A stretch of DNA of 64,000 nt from Methanolobus profundi (GTDB lineage: Archaea; Halobacteriota; Methanosarcinia; Methanosarcinales; Methanosarcinaceae). The notes below the pieces were generated by a model. It was not told the origin of the DNA. It made no database searches and saw nothing but the letters and a program-made list of their open reading frames with translations. The stretch is taken from assembly GCF_900114835.1 (NCBI RefSeq), contig NZ_FOUJ01000004.1, positions 1 to 64,000 on the forward strand, given 5' to 3'. A program made the translations under genes and the position numbers. Positions 25,891 through 33,861 of the stretch are shown here, piece after piece; position 1 is the stretch's first letter; every line of letters begins with the position of its first letter.

Positions 25891-26918
25891 TGGAAGAAGA
25901 TCACCACAGCAGCCACATCCCACAATGGAAAAAGGACGAAGTTGAAGAGATAAAGGAACTCATCAATGAATACCCCATCATGGGAGTCATAGGTATTGGT
26001 GGAATTCCTGCAAAGCAACTTCAGAAGATGAGAAGGGACCTTAAAGGCAAGGCTGTTTTGAAAGTCGCAAGGAACACTCTTATCAGAAGAGCAATTGATC
26101 AATCCAGTGACGATGTAAAGGAAATGGACCAGTATGTCGATGTACAGACTGCCCTTGTGTTCACAGAACAGAATCCTTTCAAGTTATTCAAGACACTGGA
26201 AAAGAGCAAGAGCCCATCTCCTATCAAAGCAGGTGCTATAGCACCTCGTGACATCATTGTCGAGAAATGCGAAACATCATTCCCACCAGGCCCAATACTT
26301 GGAGATCTACAGGCAGCAGGTATACCTGCAGCTATCGACAAGGGCAAAGTGGTAATCAAAGAGACAAAAGCCGTAGCAAAGGAAGGCGAAGCAGTTTCAC
26401 AGAAACTCGCTGCAATGCTTACAAGGCTTGAGATCTACCCAATGGAAGTAGGTCTTGACCTCAGAGCAGCCTTAGAGAACGGACTGGTCTTCACACCAGA
26501 TGTACTCGCGATCGATGAGGACAAATTCTTCTCCGATATCGTACTGGCAACGCAGCAGGCATTCAACATGTCCGTGTTCGCAGCATATCCAACTGCAGAG
26601 AACATCAAGACACTTATTGCAAAGGCAACAACAGAGTCACGCAACCTCGGTGTCAACGCAGTGGTACTGGAACCAGGTATTGTCGATATACTTCTTGGAA
26701 AAGCACAGTCAGAAATGCTTTCAGTTGCATCCATTGCATCTTCTAACAATGAAGAAGCAGTTGACGATGAACTGAAAGAAGCACTCGGCGCAGCAGCAAG
26801 TGCAGCAGCCGTTGCAACAGAGACTGTAGAAGAAGCAGTTGACGAGAAGGAAGAAGAAGAGGAAGAAGAGTCAGCAGAAGAGGACGGAATGGCCGGTCTT
26901 GGAGCTCTCTTTGGATGA
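25890..26918 (+). CDS. rpl10: Ribosomal protein uL10 (P0)
   Basis: A 342-residue stalk platform protein that binds rRNA and several L12 dimers. The N-terminal rRNA-binding part includes GIGGIPAKQLQKMRRDLKG and VARNTLIRRAI. The C-terminal third is helical, then Ala/Glu-rich, and ends with [10 protein letters not shown], the same tail as L12, which contacts elongation factors. The start ATG overlaps the L1 stop, indicating translational coupling. Confidence 0.97.
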   Translation: MEEDHHSSHIPQWKKDEVEEIKELINEYPIMGVIGIGGIPAKQLQKMRRDLKGKAVLKVARNTLIRRAIDQSSDDVKEMDQYVDVQTALVFTEQNPFKLFKTLEKSKSPSPIKAGAIAPRDIIVEKCETSFPPGPILGDLQAAGIPAAIDKGKVVIKETKAVAKEGEAVSQKLAAMLTRLEIYPMEVGLDLRAALENGLVFTPDVLAIDEDKFFSDIVLATQQAFNMSVFAAYPTAENIKTLIAKATTESRNLGVNAVVLEPGIVDILLGKAQSEMLSVASIASSNNEEAVDDELKEALGAAASAAAVATETVEEAVDEKEEEEEEESAEEDGMAGLGALFG

Positions 26919-26971
26919 TCATAATTTACGAACTACAGAATTTACATTGATAAAATAAAAGGTGATTTCAC

Positions 26972-27277
26972 ATGGAATACATATATGCAGCACTTTTACT
27001 CTACAAAGCAGGTAAAGACATTACAGAAGAAGCAGTTACAGCAGTACTTCAGGCAGCAGGCGTAGACGTTGACGACGCACGTGCAAAGGCACTCGTTGCA
27101 GCTCTTGATGGCGTAGACATCGAGGAAGCAATGGCAACCGCAGCAGTCGCAGCAGCACCAGCAGCAGCAGCAGCACCAGCAGCAGCTGAGGCAGCACCAG
27201 CAGAAGAAGAAGCAGCTGAAGAAGAAGAAGCAGCTGAAGAGAGCGGCATGGCTGGTCTCGGAGCACTCTTCGGATAA
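26972..27277 (+). CDS. rpl12: Ribosomal protein P1/L12 (archaeal)
   Basis: A 101-residue acidic stalk protein. The N-terminal helical dimerisation domain (about 1-60, [20 protein letters not shown]) leads into an Ala/Pro-rich hinge and a Glu-rich stretch, with the factor-binding tail [10 protein letters not shown]. The hinge DNA is a GCAGCAGCACCA-type low-complexity run. AAAGGTGATTTCAC precedes the ATG. It is the last gene of the operon, followed by a terminator at 27290. Confidence 0.97.
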   Translation: MEYIYAALLLYKAGKDITEEAVTAVLQAAGVDVDDARAKALVAALDGVDIEEAMATAAVAAAPAAAAAPAAAEAAPAEEEAAEEEEAAEESGMAGLGALFG

Positions 27278-27289
27278 ACAACCTATTTC

Positions 27290-27325
27290 TTGTCCGCCTT
27301 TGTGCGGACAAAACATTCTTTTTTT
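27290..27325 (+). terminator. Terminator of the L1-L10-L12 operon
   Basis: TTGTCCGC pairs with GCGGACAA around CTTTGT (27290-27311), followed by AACATTC and seven T at 27319-27325. It also lies at the 3' end of the convergent methyltransferase gene. Confidence 0.8.
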
Positions 27326-27971
27326 AATCAGCTTTCCTGAAAAGCTGGCATTTTACATATGATTTGATATATTCCTCATTTTCAAGGACCAGATCACTTT
27401 CTCTGCAAATATCAGGATAGTGGTTGTTCCAGCTCTCCGGAGTTTCCTTGAACATAAAAAAAGGAAGCATCATTACAGTATCCAATCCAAGTATAGGCTT
27501 TGCACAATCGACTATAGCAAAGTAGGAATCATCTTTTAGTATCCTGGAGACTTCCCTGATAGCACCTTTACGCACATCCGAAGTCGTCTCACAGAAGGCC
27601 ACAGACGTCACTACAAGGTCAAAGGAAGAATCAGCAAATGGAAGCATGTCCATCGTCCCTTTGTAAAGATTAAGCGATATATCTGCCCTTGCGCCCTTAG
27701 AGAATGCATAACCAAGCTGGGTACTGGAAAGATCCAACCCATGTATACTAACATCGTTTTCAAGCCTCCTGGAAACCGCCAGACCTACTGATTCGGTCCC
27801 ACAGCCCAGATCAAGGACAGACATCCCCTTTTGGAGAGGAAGAGCAGCAGCTACCTGCTCATAATAAGTACGACCAAAGCCAAGCATTGTTGCAAAGAGA
27901 TCATAATGCTTCCCACCAAAGAACCAACCAAAATTATTTCCTTTTTTGTGATTGATCTCCAAACCCCCCAT
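27324..27971 (-). CDS. Class I SAM-dependent methyltransferase
   Basis: A 215-residue Rossmann-fold methyltransferase. Motif I is SVLDLGCGTESVGLAV, the acidic motif II follows in IHGLDLSSTQL, and motif IV is FDLVVTSVAFCE. It resembles UbiE/arsenite-type methyltransferases without their specific cysteines. The true start is probably ATG of MGGLEINHKKG (27971). A TATA-like ATGTTTATTGC about 29 bases upstream and the lack of a ribosome site suggest a leaderless mRNA. The substrate is unknown. Its 3' end touches the ribosomal operon terminator. Confidence 0.82.
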   Translation of the reverse strand: MGGLEINHKKGNNFGWFFGGKHYDLFATMLGFGRTYYEQVAAALPLQKGMSVLDLGCGTESVGLAVSRRLENDVSIHGLDLSSTQLGYAFSKGARADISLNLYKGTMDMLPFADSSFDLVVTSVAFCETTSDVRKGAIREVSRILKDDSYFAIVDCAKPILGLDTVMMLPFFMFKETPESWNNHYPDICRESDLVLENEEYIKSYVKCQLFRKAD

Positions 27972-28082
27972 AATACAGATGATCAGCAGAAGCAATAAAC
28001 ATGCACCCGTCTAACTCCCAATAAATAATATGATTCTAACCCTACATATATTTTGCAACCATTCCAGAGACATATTTATGAA

Positions 28083-29714
28083 TCAGGAATTCTTCACAAA
28101 CATCACAGCGAACAGGAAAATGGCACTTGTAAACCCAATAATACCCATCACAGGCAGGTAGCCATCCCCATTAATAACAAAGTATGAAGAGGATAACAGA
28201 ATTCCCAGCAGGAATGTGTACTTTGCAATAGAATCTATCGTCCTGTATTTCCGGATCTCATCGGTCTTCTTCTCGAACCTCTCGATCTTGTAACCACGGA
28301 TAGTTTCAATTACATCATTTACGCCCTGAGGAAGTTCCTTGATGATCTCCAGATACCGGTCACCTTCCAGTTGCAGATACTCGAATGCCTCGAATGGAGA
28401 ATACCTTTTCATCAGAACCTTCATGATGACAGGTTTAGCATTTTCCAGCAGATTGAACTTTGGATCGAGCTCAAGACAATTAGCTTCGATGAGAATCAGA
28501 GCCCTTTCCAGTGTTGAGAACTCAGTTGGAAGGGACAGGTCATACTTCAGACCAAGGGTCGCATAATTATCACTCTGGCGTTCACCGGATGAATAATTCT
28601 GTTTCGATATGATGTCATCAAGGTCCAGCTTAAAGCGGCGTATGTTGATATCTTCTTTATTGACACCGGTGATCTTCATAAATGATTCAAAGACAACATC
28701 CAGTCTCTTCTTGTAAATACCATAGAAAAGATTGAGCATATTACGCCGGAGCTCATCATCGATAGTGCCCACTGCACCAAAGTCGATATAGGCAATTCCA
28801 TCTTCCTGCAGTATTATGTTCGAACTATGAGGATCAGCATGATAGAAACCATCAATATAAACCTGCTTTAGATAACTTTTACTGATAATGTCTGCATACC
28901 ACTTCTTCCTTTCAGGAGATACTTCTGAAAGCTTTCTGATGGTGACACCTTCCATATAATCCATGATGAGAATGTTCTCGTTTGAAAAATCATCATATAT
29001 ATGTGGAACATGAACCTCATCAACATCTGCAAAATTCTCTTCGAAGCGCCTTATATTCCTTGCCTCATTGCTCAGATCAAGTTCACGGTTCAGAAGCTCA
29101 CTGAATTCATAAAGGAAGCCATCAATATCGAAATTCTTCCCAAGGCCAATAGCCTTTACAATAAGAGGTTTGATGTCCCTTAGTATAGCAAGATCAAGGT
29201 TGATGGTATCTAGTAGATCAGGCCTTGTTATCTTTACAGCAACCCTCTTCCCATTGAGCTTCGCCTCATATACCTGAGCAATAGAAGCACATGCTATAGG
29301 TTCAGTGTTGAACTCATCGAATATATCAAGAACATCGATATTCGAACTTGAAAGTGTCTCATTTATCTCTTCAGGACCGATACTGCAGCTAAAGCCATCA
29401 AATGCTACTTTCATCGTATCGAATCCAAGAGGATTTACATTATCCTGAAGATTACCAAGTTCCTCTATATAGATCGCAGGGACTATATCAGGCCTTTTGC
29501 TCAGTATCTGGCCCAGCTTTATAAATGTAGGACCGAGTTCCTCTAAGGCTTTTCTGAGCTTAACTGCCTTTTCCCGATTCTTAGAATCAATTACACAGGG
29601 ATTTCTCCTGTTGGAGATATAATATTGATTTACTTCGCTATACAGAAGACTGAATAGATTATATTTTGAGAATACCCTAAGAATAGTTATATACCTGCGG
29701 ATCTTCCGGAGCAT
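28083..29714 (-). CDS. UbiB/ABC1/ADCK-family atypical kinase-like membrane protein
   Basis: A 543-residue protein. The KxGQ motif is in FIKLGQILSKRPDIVP (near residue 65), the family's hallmark. The nucleotide-binding Lys is in VAVKITRPD, the catalytic region is YHADPHSSNIIL, and the metal motif is AYIDFGAVG. Two predicted membrane helices sit at the C terminus (about residues 490-540). Such proteins act in isoprenoid quinone or lipid metabolism in bacteria and mitochondria. In methanosarcinal archaea methanophenazine or isoprenoid lipids are possible targets, which is inference. It stands alone, with TATA-like CTATATCTAG just upstream. Confidence 0.9.
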   Translation of the reverse strand: MLRKIRRYITILRVFSKYNLFSLLYSEVNQYYISNRRNPCVIDSKNREKAVKLRKALEELGPTFIKLGQILSKRPDIVPAIYIEELGNLQDNVNPLGFDTMKVAFDGFSCSIGPEEINETLSSSNIDVLDIFDEFNTEPIACASIAQVYEAKLNGKRVAVKITRPDLLDTINLDLAILRDIKPLIVKAIGLGKNFDIDGFLYEFSELLNRELDLSNEARNIRRFEENFADVDEVHVPHIYDDFSNENILIMDYMEGVTIRKLSEVSPERKKWYADIISKSYLKQVYIDGFYHADPHSSNIILQEDGIAYIDFGAVGTIDDELRRNMLNLFYGIYKKRLDVVFESFMKITGVNKEDINIRRFKLDLDDIISKQNYSSGERQSDNYATLGLKYDLSLPTEFSTLERALILIEANCLELDPKFNLLENAKPVIMKVLMKRYSPFEAFEYLQLEGDRYLEIIKELPQGVNDVIETIRGYKIERFEKKTDEIRKYRTIDSIAKYTFLLGILLSSSYFVINGDGYLPVMGIIGFTSAIFLFAVMFVKNS

Positions 29715-29848
29715 CGTTACTATGTTGACTCTTGTACTAGATATAGATTGGCTTCATTCTAATAATTCTTAATTCCACATGACCAGAAGACAGAATTTCT
29801 TTGTTCTGAAGCAAATTCCCATTTAATAGAATAAATAAAAAAATATTA

Positions 29849-29862
29849 GTGTTCAGTAACAC
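29849..29862 (+). promoter_or_regulatory. 14-base palindromic operator upstream of cbiO
   Basis: GTGTTCAGTAACAC has five-base arms GTGTT/AACAC around CAGT. It lies seven bases before the TATA-like TATTTATAAC (29871-29880). A nearly identical sequence, GTATTTAGTAACAC, is found before cbiM (32663-32676), the other half of the same transporter. It is probably the site of a metal-responsive repressor. Confidence 0.6.
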
Positions 29863-29959
29863 CAAACAAGTATTTATAACAAGATCCTTATGTAGAATGA
29901 AAAAGCTCCCTGTCAAAAACAGGCTTTTTGGCCGGTTGAGATACCTGTACGTGACCACA

Positions 29960-30805
29960 ATGACCGAAAAACCTATCGTCCAGTTAAAAGGAGTATCCTA
30001 TTTTTACGCAAGCAGCAAGACAAAAGCTCTCGACAACATCGATCTTGACATCTATGCTGGAAAGAAGATCGCGATCCTTGGAGCTAATGGTGCCGGCAAA
30101 TCCACTCTTTTCAAACATCTCAACGGCATACTCAAACCTGCAGCTGGAGACATACTCGTAAAGGGTGAGCCAATATCAAAGAAGAACATCAGGACAGTAC
30201 GCCAGACAGTAGGGATAGTGTTCCAGAACCCTGATGACCAGATACTTGCACCTACGATCGAGCAGGATGTTGCATTCGGTCCGATAAACATGGGACTTGA
30301 TGAGGAAGAGGTTGAAAAAAGAGTAAAGAAAGCACTGGAACTTGTCAACCTTTCAGGTTTTGAGGAGCGTTCACCCCACCACCTCAGCGGCGGTCAGAAG
30401 AAGCTTGTTGCCATTGCAGGAGTACTTGCAATGCAGCCGGAAGTTGTCGTATTGGACGAGCCCACAGCAGGACTTGACCCATTGAGTGCTGAGAATATCA
30501 TGAAGATAATAGATGGCATGAACAAGAAGTTCGGTATCACTGTCATCCTCTCAACCCATGATGTGGACATCGTTCCTCTTTTTGCAGATATTGTCTACAT
30601 CATGCACCACGGCAGAATAGAAGCCAGTGGAACTGCCAGAGAGATATTCAAAAAGCACGAAGTTCTTGAGAATGCACATCTGAGAATGCCACGTATTGCA
30701 GAGGTTTTCGAACTACTGCAGGAATCCGGCATGGATGCCGACATAATGATCACACCACACGATGCAAGGGATGAGATAATCCGACTGGTGGATAACAGGA
30801 AATAA
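29960..30805 (+). CDS. cbiO: Cobalt/nickel ECF transporter ATPase
   Basis: A 281-residue ABC ATPase. Walker A is GANGAGKSTLFKHLNG and the Q-loop is FQNPDDQILAPTIEQDVAFGP, typical of energy-coupling-factor (CbiO/EcfA) ATPases. The signature is HLSGGQKKLVAIAGVLA and Walker B is VVVLDEPTAGLDP. I start at ATG 29960 (MTEKPIVQLKG); the frame extends upstream across the probable promoter without family similarity. cbiQ follows after 11 bases. The substrate-binding membrane subunit CbiM is encoded convergently at 31969. Nickel and cobalt are needed for methanogenesis cofactors F430 and corrinoids. Confidence 0.92.
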   Translation: MTEKPIVQLKGVSYFYASSKTKALDNIDLDIYAGKKIAILGANGAGKSTLFKHLNGILKPAAGDILVKGEPISKKNIRTVRQTVGIVFQNPDDQILAPTIEQDVAFGPINMGLDEEEVEKRVKKALELVNLSGFEERSPHHLSGGQKKLVAIAGVLAMQPEVVVLDEPTAGLDPLSAENIMKIIDGMNKKFGITVILSTHDVDIVPLFADIVYIMHHGRIEASGTAREIFKKHEVLENAHLRMPRIAEVFELLQESGMDADIMITPHDARDEIIRLVDNRK

Positions 30806-30816
30806 AAGGTCTGCCC

Positions 30817-31623
30817 ATGGAGATCACACTCACTGATATTGAAAGGGAAGCATACAAGGACAGCCCTGTCCACAGACTTGACGGAAGAGCAAAGATCCTC
30901 GCAACAATCGCGATCATTGTCTTCGCAGTCAGCCTGCCACGCATGGATGAGACGAATTTCATGAAACTCGCCATCCTTGAGATATATCTCATATCACTGA
31001 TGGTAATTGCAAGGTTAAATCCCCTGTACACCATCATGAGATTCCTTTCTATACTTCCTTTCGGGCTTGCCATTGTGCTGATCCAGCCATTTGTGAGACA
31101 ACCTTTCATCGAGTCATTTACCGTATACCCTGTTGACCTGCCACTTGGGATCACCCTGACCTACGAAGGTATTTTCTTTGGAATGGTCCTTCTTGCAAAA
31201 TATGCGGTCTGCATAACTGCCATTGTACTAATGTCCTCCACAATGAAGATGAACGATATGGTGACCTCGGCCAGGCGTCTTGGAATGCCGGCAGAGTTTA
31301 CCCTGATACTTTCAATGATGGTAAGATATCTGTTCGTATTCTGGATAATACTCAAACGCATAAGAGTAGCCCAGAAAACACGTCTGTTCTACATATGGAA
31401 CAAGGGCGTACCACACAGATGGATACTTGAACAGGTGGCTTACACCATAAGCTCACTTTTCATCCGCTCCTACGAACAGGGAGAAAGAACATACATCAGC
31501 ATGCTCTGCAGAGGATATTCCAGTGCTCAGAAAGTATATGTCCACAAGAACAAGATAAAAAATACAGATATTCTTTTTGCAATAATAACGATCGGAGTAT
31601 TATTGCTGGCTTTTACAGCCTGA
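30817..31623 (+). CDS. cbiQ: Cobalt/nickel ECF transporter transmembrane protein
   Basis: A 268-residue T component with five to six membrane segments. The conserved N-terminal stretch is DSPVHRLDGRAKIL. The ATPase-coupling motifs near the end of the cytoplasmic region are RLGMPAEFTL and AYTISSLFIRSYEQGERTYISMLCRGY, typical of CbiQ/EcfT. It lies 11 bases after cbiO and ends 37 bases before the convergent PDGLE gene. Confidence 0.92.
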   Translation: MEITLTDIEREAYKDSPVHRLDGRAKILATIAIIVFAVSLPRMDETNFMKLAILEIYLISLMVIARLNPLYTIMRFLSILPFGLAIVLIQPFVRQPFIESFTVYPVDLPLGITLTYEGIFFGMVLLAKYAVCITAIVLMSSTMKMNDMVTSARRLGMPAEFTLILSMMVRYLFVFWIILKRIRVAQKTRLFYIWNKGVPHRWILEQVAYTISSLFIRSYEQGERTYISMLCRGYSSAQKVYVHKNKIKNTDILFAIITIGVLLLAFTA

Positions 31624-31638
31624 TTTAAAAAATAGAAA

Positions 31639-31672
31639 TAAAAAAAGAAGAGCAAAGAAATTATTTCTTTGC
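31639..31672 (-). terminator. Terminator of the cbiM-PDGLE transcript
   Basis: On the minus strand, GCAAAGAAA-TAA-TTTCTTTGC forms a nine-pair stem (31672-31652), with the PDGLE gene stop codon in its loop. CTTCTTTTTTTATTTC follows as a T-rich tract. A hairpin whose loop is the stop codon is compact and may also serve the opposite cbiQ transcript. Confidence 0.7.
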
Positions 31673-31972
31673 AAGTTTTCCTAGTCCAAAGCTAATGCCT
31701 AGCACCAGAAGAGTACCAATAACTATGGCAAGGACCTCGCCGGTCTTACCCTGACCCTCGATCGCGTAGTCAGGCATTGGGGATTCCATGAAAGGTTCAG
31801 ACTCTTCCATCTCAGCTAATTTTGCTTCATCTATAACATTTCCTGCAGCACTTTCCAGACCATCCGGATCAGAAGATGCAAGGAATGGTGCAGCAATAGC
31901 TACGAGCAGAGCAATTATTATTCCTGCGTACAGGAATTTCATATTCATACCCTTACTGACACTCACGTTCAT
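31661..31972 (-). CDS. PDGLE-domain protein, CbiN-like subunit
   Basis: A 103-residue membrane protein. Helix 1 (about residues 12-32) is followed by DPDGLE, the domain hallmark, then an acidic extracytoplasmic loop and helix 2 (about 80-97). PDGLE/CbiN proteins associate with CbiM in Co/Ni ECF transporters. The start ATG overlaps the cbiM stop at ATGA, showing translational coupling; an internal ATG after AAGGGT is a possible alternative. Its stop codon lies in the terminator loop. Confidence 0.9.
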   Translation of the reverse strand: MNVSVSKGMNMKFLYAGIIIALLVAIAAPFLASSDPDGLESAAGNVIDEAKLAEMEESEPFMESPMPDYAIEGQGKTGEVLAIVIGTLLVLGISFGLGKLAKK

Positions 31973-32619
31973 GCCCCCACCCCATTGACACTGGTGACGG
32001 ATGAATCCAGCAGGTCAGGTCTTGCTTTTTCTATTGCAATGATAACTATAGCAGTGATGAGACCTTCACCGATGAATCCAATTATAAGATGGTAAAGACC
32101 CATTGCTGCAAGTCCTGCTTCCAGAGGGAAGGTTCCTGCAACATACATCTCAACAGCACATGCCACAGAGGATACGAGCAATCCCAGCCATGCACCTACA
32201 AAGGATGCAGCTTTGATCCCAGTCTTGTTCTTCAGAGCGGCAAACGTATAATACCCGACAAAACCAGAGATAACTCCCATGTTCACGATATTTGCACCCA
32301 TTGTTGTTATTCCGCCGTCTCCAAAGACAAAGCCCTGAACAAGTAATACAAGTGTGAGCACAAGAACTCCGGCCATAGGACTTCCAAATATGATAGCAAC
32401 CAGTGCAGCACCGACCATGTGTCCGCTAGTTCCCATTCCTATAGGAATGTTAAGTGCCTGTATAGCAAAGATACCTGCAGCAAGTGCAGCAAGGATAGGT
32501 ACTTTCATGTCATCGAGTTCTTTTCTTGCCCATTTAAGGGACATAAATATGAAAGGCAGAGCTATTACCCAGTAGATGATCGCCTGCCCCATGGGTATAA
32601 ATGAATCAGGTATATGCAT
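31969..32619 (-). CDS. cbiM: Cobalt/nickel ECF transporter substrate-binding membrane protein
   Basis: A 216-residue S component beginning MHIPDSFIP; the His2-containing N terminus forms the metal site in CbiM/NikM. At least five further membrane helices follow, with the conserved GTSGHMVGAALVAIIFGS (metal and structural loop). GAGGATTAAAA is the ribosome site. It pairs with the PDGLE subunit and, across the locus, with CbiO-CbiQ. Confidence 0.95.
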   Translation of the reverse strand: MHIPDSFIPMGQAIIYWVIALPFIFMSLKWARKELDDMKVPILAALAAGIFAIQALNIPIGMGTSGHMVGAALVAIIFGSPMAGVLVLTLVLLVQGFVFGDGGITTMGANIVNMGVISGFVGYYTFAALKNKTGIKAASFVGAWLGLLVSSVACAVEMYVAGTFPLEAGLAAMGLYHLIIGFIGEGLITAIVIIAIEKARPDLLDSSVTSVNGVGA

Positions 32620-32662
32620 TTTTAATCCTCATGATGTTATAAGTAGTGATATGAAAATAATA

Positions 32663-32676
32663 GTATTTAGTAACAC
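32663..32676 (-). promoter_or_regulatory. 14-base operator at the cbiM transcription start
   Basis: GTATTTAGTAACAC (written on the plus strand) shares 12 of 14 bases with GTGTTCAGTAACAC upstream of cbiO. The minus-strand TATA box GTATATATAC at 32697-32706 predicts a start near 32676, so a protein bound here would cover the transcription start, as repressors do. Confidence 0.6.
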
Positions 32677-32696
32677 TTGTGGATACGTAATAGGAT

Positions 32697-32706
32697 GTAT
32701 ATATAC
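32697..32706 (-). promoter_or_regulatory. TATA box of cbiM
   Basis: GTATATATAC, read leftward, gives a start near 32676 and a leader of about 57 bases ending in GAGGATTAAAA before the cbiM ATG. Confidence 0.6.
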
Positions 32707-32744
32707 TTACTGAACTAACATTATTAGAAAACGTATTACTCAAT

Positions 32745-32770
32745 TTTTGTACAACCTGGACTGTACAAAA
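32745..32770 (+). promoter_or_regulatory. Perfect palindrome next to the radical SAM promoter
   Basis: TTTTGTAC-N10-GTACAAAA has eight-base perfect arms. The TATA box ATATATAAAA begins six bases later (32776-32785), and the ATG is at 32814. The position over the BRE/TATA flank fits a dedicated repressor or activator. It does not resemble the cbi operators. Confidence 0.65.
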
Positions 32771-32813
32771 CCAAGATATATAAAAGAGAAAGTGATAGAA
32801 CCAAGAGAATACC

Positions 32814-33788
32814 ATGGCTAAATACTCACCATTCATTGCAGCAAAGGCTGTCTGGCAGATGCGGATAAGAAAACGTCCCTTCGTACTGTCACATGCCATC
32901 AATTCCAGATGTAACATGAAATGCTCTTTTTGCGAATACTGGAAAGCAGAGGGTGAGGAAATGGCACTAAGTGACATATTCAGGCTTCTTGAAGAAGCAC
33001 GGGCATTTGGGATACTCGTCTATAATGCATGGACCGTTGAACCATTGCTAAGAGAGGACCTGCCCGAGATATTAGCCCATGCGAAACAGCTTGGAATGGT
33101 GACCTCGCTCATTACCAATGGACTACTGCTGGAGAAAAGGATAGATGAACTGAAAGACCTTGACTATCTCTCAGTTTCAGTTGACGGGACCACCAGTTAT
33201 AAGGATATACGAGGGATCAGCCTTGACAGGATAATGCCGGGTATCCTGAAAGCTAAAAGTATAATCAAAAATCCACTTCTGCTGAACTGCGTCATCAGCG
33301 GAAAGAACCTTGATGATATAGAAGAACTCATCACAATGGCAAAAGACCTTGATGTAAAAATATCATTCGAACCCATGTACGAGTTCCAGGGAATAGAGAA
33401 CAATACATGGAACGATATGGGCATAAGGGACATGGACAAATACCACAGGACAGTGGACAGGATAATAGAGATGAAAAAGGAAGGCTACCCGATCATCAAC
33501 TCATACACATACCTGGAAATGGTCCGTGACCTGAGGACCGAGTTCACATGTCATGCCAATGACATAATACTGGATGTAACGGCAGATGGCAGCATCGAGA
33601 ACTGCAGAGTACACCGCAAACCGATCGGCCACATCGATGATGGGATAGCCAATGTATGGAAAAGCACAAAAAAGCTTAGAAAGGACATAGCACATAACTG
33701 TAATAAATGCCTTTTCTTTGGTTATGTTGAGAACAGTCTTATGTATAATTTTAATCTCGAAGTTGCACAACACTATGAATGGATGTGA
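32814..33788 (+). CDS. Radical SAM protein, HpnH-like architecture
   Basis: A 324-residue protein. The 4Fe-4S/SAM motif CNMKCSFC (CxxxCxxC) is near residue 34. The TIM-barrel core contains LSVSVDGTTSYKDIRG and ITNGLLLEKRID, and later cysteines (FTCHANDI, ENCRVHRK, CNKCLFFG) could ligate an auxiliary cluster in a SPASM/twitch-like end. Radical SAM proteins of this type modify lipids, peptides or cofactors; the substrate is not clear. It is a single gene behind a strong TATA box and an eight-base-arm palindrome, so it is probably specifically regulated. Confidence 0.85.
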   Translation: MAKYSPFIAAKAVWQMRIRKRPFVLSHAINSRCNMKCSFCEYWKAEGEEMALSDIFRLLEEARAFGILVYNAWTVEPLLREDLPEILAHAKQLGMVTSLITNGLLLEKRIDELKDLDYLSVSVDGTTSYKDIRGISLDRIMPGILKAKSIIKNPLLLNCVISGKNLDDIEELITMAKDLDVKISFEPMYEFQGIENNTWNDMGIRDMDKYHRTVDRIIEMKKEGYPIINSYTYLEMVRDLRTEFTCHANDIILDVTADGSIENCRVHRKPIGHIDDGIANVWKSTKKLRKDIAHNCNKCLFFGYVENSLMYNFNLEVAQHYEWM

Positions 33789-33827
33789 AATATTTGCATC
33801 CTATAAAGCAATACATTTAATAAGATA

Positions 33828-33858
33828 ACACCACCAAATAATAATTAAGAGGTGGTGT
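33828..33858 (+). promoter_or_regulatory. Inverted repeat covering the ribosome site of the cohesin-domain gene
   Basis: ACACCACC (33828-33835) pairs with GGTGGTGT (33851-33858), which contains the ribosome binding site three bases before ATG 33862. If the transcript starts upstream of 33828, the hairpin would hide the ribosome site. If it starts near 33842 (from ATTTAATAAG), the repeat would instead be a DNA operator. Confidence 0.6.
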
Positions 33859-33861
33859 ATA

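Noticed and set aside
27140-27240. GCA/GAA triplet repeats in rpl12 as a microsatellite
   Set aside because: They encode the normal Ala/Glu-rich hinge of the archaeal stalk protein.
29849-29862. Naming the cbi operator a proven NikR site
   Set aside because: The palindrome fits a metal regulator, but I cannot compare it with a verified archaeal NikR consensus here and no regulator gene is adjacent.
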